Positions 63,201-64,000 of a stretch of 64,000 nucleotides of DNA are shown in pieces. Made by a program: the position numbers and the translations under genes. Origin of the DNA: Trichoplax adhaerens (lineage: Eukaryota; Placozoa; Uniplacotomia; Trichoplacea; Trichoplacidae); contig NW_002060964.1 in the NCBI RefSeq assembly GCF_000150275.1, forward strand, positions 571,322 to 635,321, in the 5' to 3' direction. Below the pieces are notes generated by a model. The model did no database searches. It was not told the DNA's origin and worked only from the letters and a program-made list of their open reading frames with translations. Positions within the stretch are counted from its first letter, which is position 1, and the number at the start of each line of letters is the position of its first letter.

Positions 63201-64000
63201 CCCTCAGCAATTAAAGCTTCACCGGATTGGTAAATACTGTTTAAGATTTGTTCATGGCTTGTGATTTCATTGCATAAATTCTGCAAACAAACAAAAATTA
63301 AATTTAAAGCGAGCCATTTCCATCGATACCTAAAACATGCATTTCACAACGCACAACATTGATTAACTCGTGAAAATACAGCATAATAACAGAGTTCTCT
63401 TATCCCGATCAAGTAGTTATTCAACGTTGACTTATTTTTCTATTAACCGAGCAGCATTGTATAATATCACAGACAAGTAAATGATCATCACAATACTACA
63501 ATATTATAAACATTTAACAGAATGCAATGCCATTTCATTTTACAAGTTATGCCTTGCTGACCTGGTGTGAAACTTTGTAATTATGGACTTCCGACAAACT
63601 AGTACCCACTTCCTCGGACTTTGCTTGAAGTATTTTTTCTTCTAACCAGCGCTATAAATACGATACAGGCATAATAAGAAATGATATGTTTCAGTTGAGT
63701 CATAACATAAAGAGGAGAAATACGCCAATTAAGACATCTAATTTATTGATTTAGATACTAATGCGACTTAGATTAACTGCTGTACTTAGACACAGTTATC
63801 GTTGTTACTGTTATACTTACAGTTTCGTCATCAACATCGCGGAAGAATTGAAAAAATCTTCGCGCAGCTTCTAACTTTTTACGTTTTTCTTTACAAGGTT
63901 CATCGAGGTCATTGTACCTAGCGTACAGTATAGGGAAACGTCGATATAAATTTTAGTTCCAACTGTATATCTACCTAAGTTAAACTACTAAAAGTGTCAT
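57228..64000 (-). CDS. beta-spectrin, C-terminal part (spectrin repeats, acidic DPF linker, PH domain); N-terminus beyond the window
   Basis: Exons, 5' to 3': 63917-63821, 63651-63562, 63280-63080, 62993-62916, 62830-62700, 62524-62404, 62318-62235, 61744-61550, 61439-61371, 61172-61062, 60990-60743, 60620-60482, 60399-60315, 60184-60093, 59916-59815, about 59520-59271, 59178-59084, 58972-58419, 58244-58122, 58045-57970, 57874-57786, 57659-57617, 57494-57228. They give about 1,110 residues. Roughly seven spectrin triple-helix repeats (RWLEEKIL, ESWMIDKVAV then KNHNNLQSS, ELWLGDCETI) are followed by an acidic linker, a PH domain (IMMGTLHRKHE, SWDKYFVVLNGTNLIFYKD, GYLLQAGS, EMNKWLDYI) and an Ala/Pro/Lys tail ending KKRGLFGKKR. 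Spectrin crosslinks actin beneath the plasma membrane, and the PH domain binds phosphoinositides or membrane. The 5' edge of the exon near 59520 lacks a visible AG acceptor. Actin-binding domains must lie right of the window. Confidence 0.9.
58590..58665 (-). repeat. in-frame TALTNEE tandem repeat in the spectrin linker
   Basis: Three near-identical units, ETALTNEE, are encoded back to back in the acidic linker before the PH domain. The 24-bp period and near-identity suggest recent slippage, so copy number may vary between individuals. Confidence 0.85.

Overview
The window is eukaryotic. It is AT-rich, its genes are split into many small exons by GT-AG introns (mostly 50-400 nt), and signal peptides, a multi-exon membrane transporter and spectrin all point to an animal. 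Expanded kinesin-light-chain-type TPR arrays, death-fold domains and a compact AT-rich genome suggest an early-branching animal, perhaps a placozoan such as Trichoplax or Hoilungia. The species call is inference. Exons below were assembled by hand from reading frame, splice-site sequence and phase agreement; there is no transcript evidence.

Layout. 1-1,004: GTAC-rich palindromic repeats. 1,005-5,802 (+): a secreted saposin precursor (three SapB domains plus a SapA tail, with a novel-looking 18-residue tandem repeat), followed by a second, phase-compatible SapB-SapA cassette. 5,803-14,600: mostly gene-free, with several families of degenerate tandem repeats and a short interstitial TTAGGG run. 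14,683-20,889 (+): a 14-exon equilibrative nucleoside transporter with an unusually long N-terminus. 23,378-28,315 (-) and 35,195-39,912 (-): two paralogous genes, each starting with an N-myristoylation-type MGNQ peptide, continuing as a giant exon of about 28-30 TPRs, then joining through a phase-1 intron at the same place to a different death-fold exon (CARD in one, Death domain in the other). Between them lie tandem repeats and a roughly 1.2-kb segmental duplication. 45,172-45,708 (-): a small acidic, disordered protein with a Bim-like BH3 motif next to an Akt-type site. 48,461-49,990 (-): a weak candidate for a small secreted cysteine-containing protein. 51,745-56,029 (+): a 15-exon coiled-coil protein with two UVR-like motifs and a probable U12-type AT-AA intron. 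57,228-64,000 (-): the C-terminal part of a beta-spectrin (about seven spectrin repeats, an acidic linker with DPF motifs, a PH domain and a basic tail), running off the right edge.

The most interesting theme is cell death and innate signalling. Two membrane-targetable TPR scaffolds have interchangeable death-fold effector domains, and a possible BH3-only protein lies about 5 kb from the nearer one. Whether these three genes act together is speculation based on domain content and proximity.
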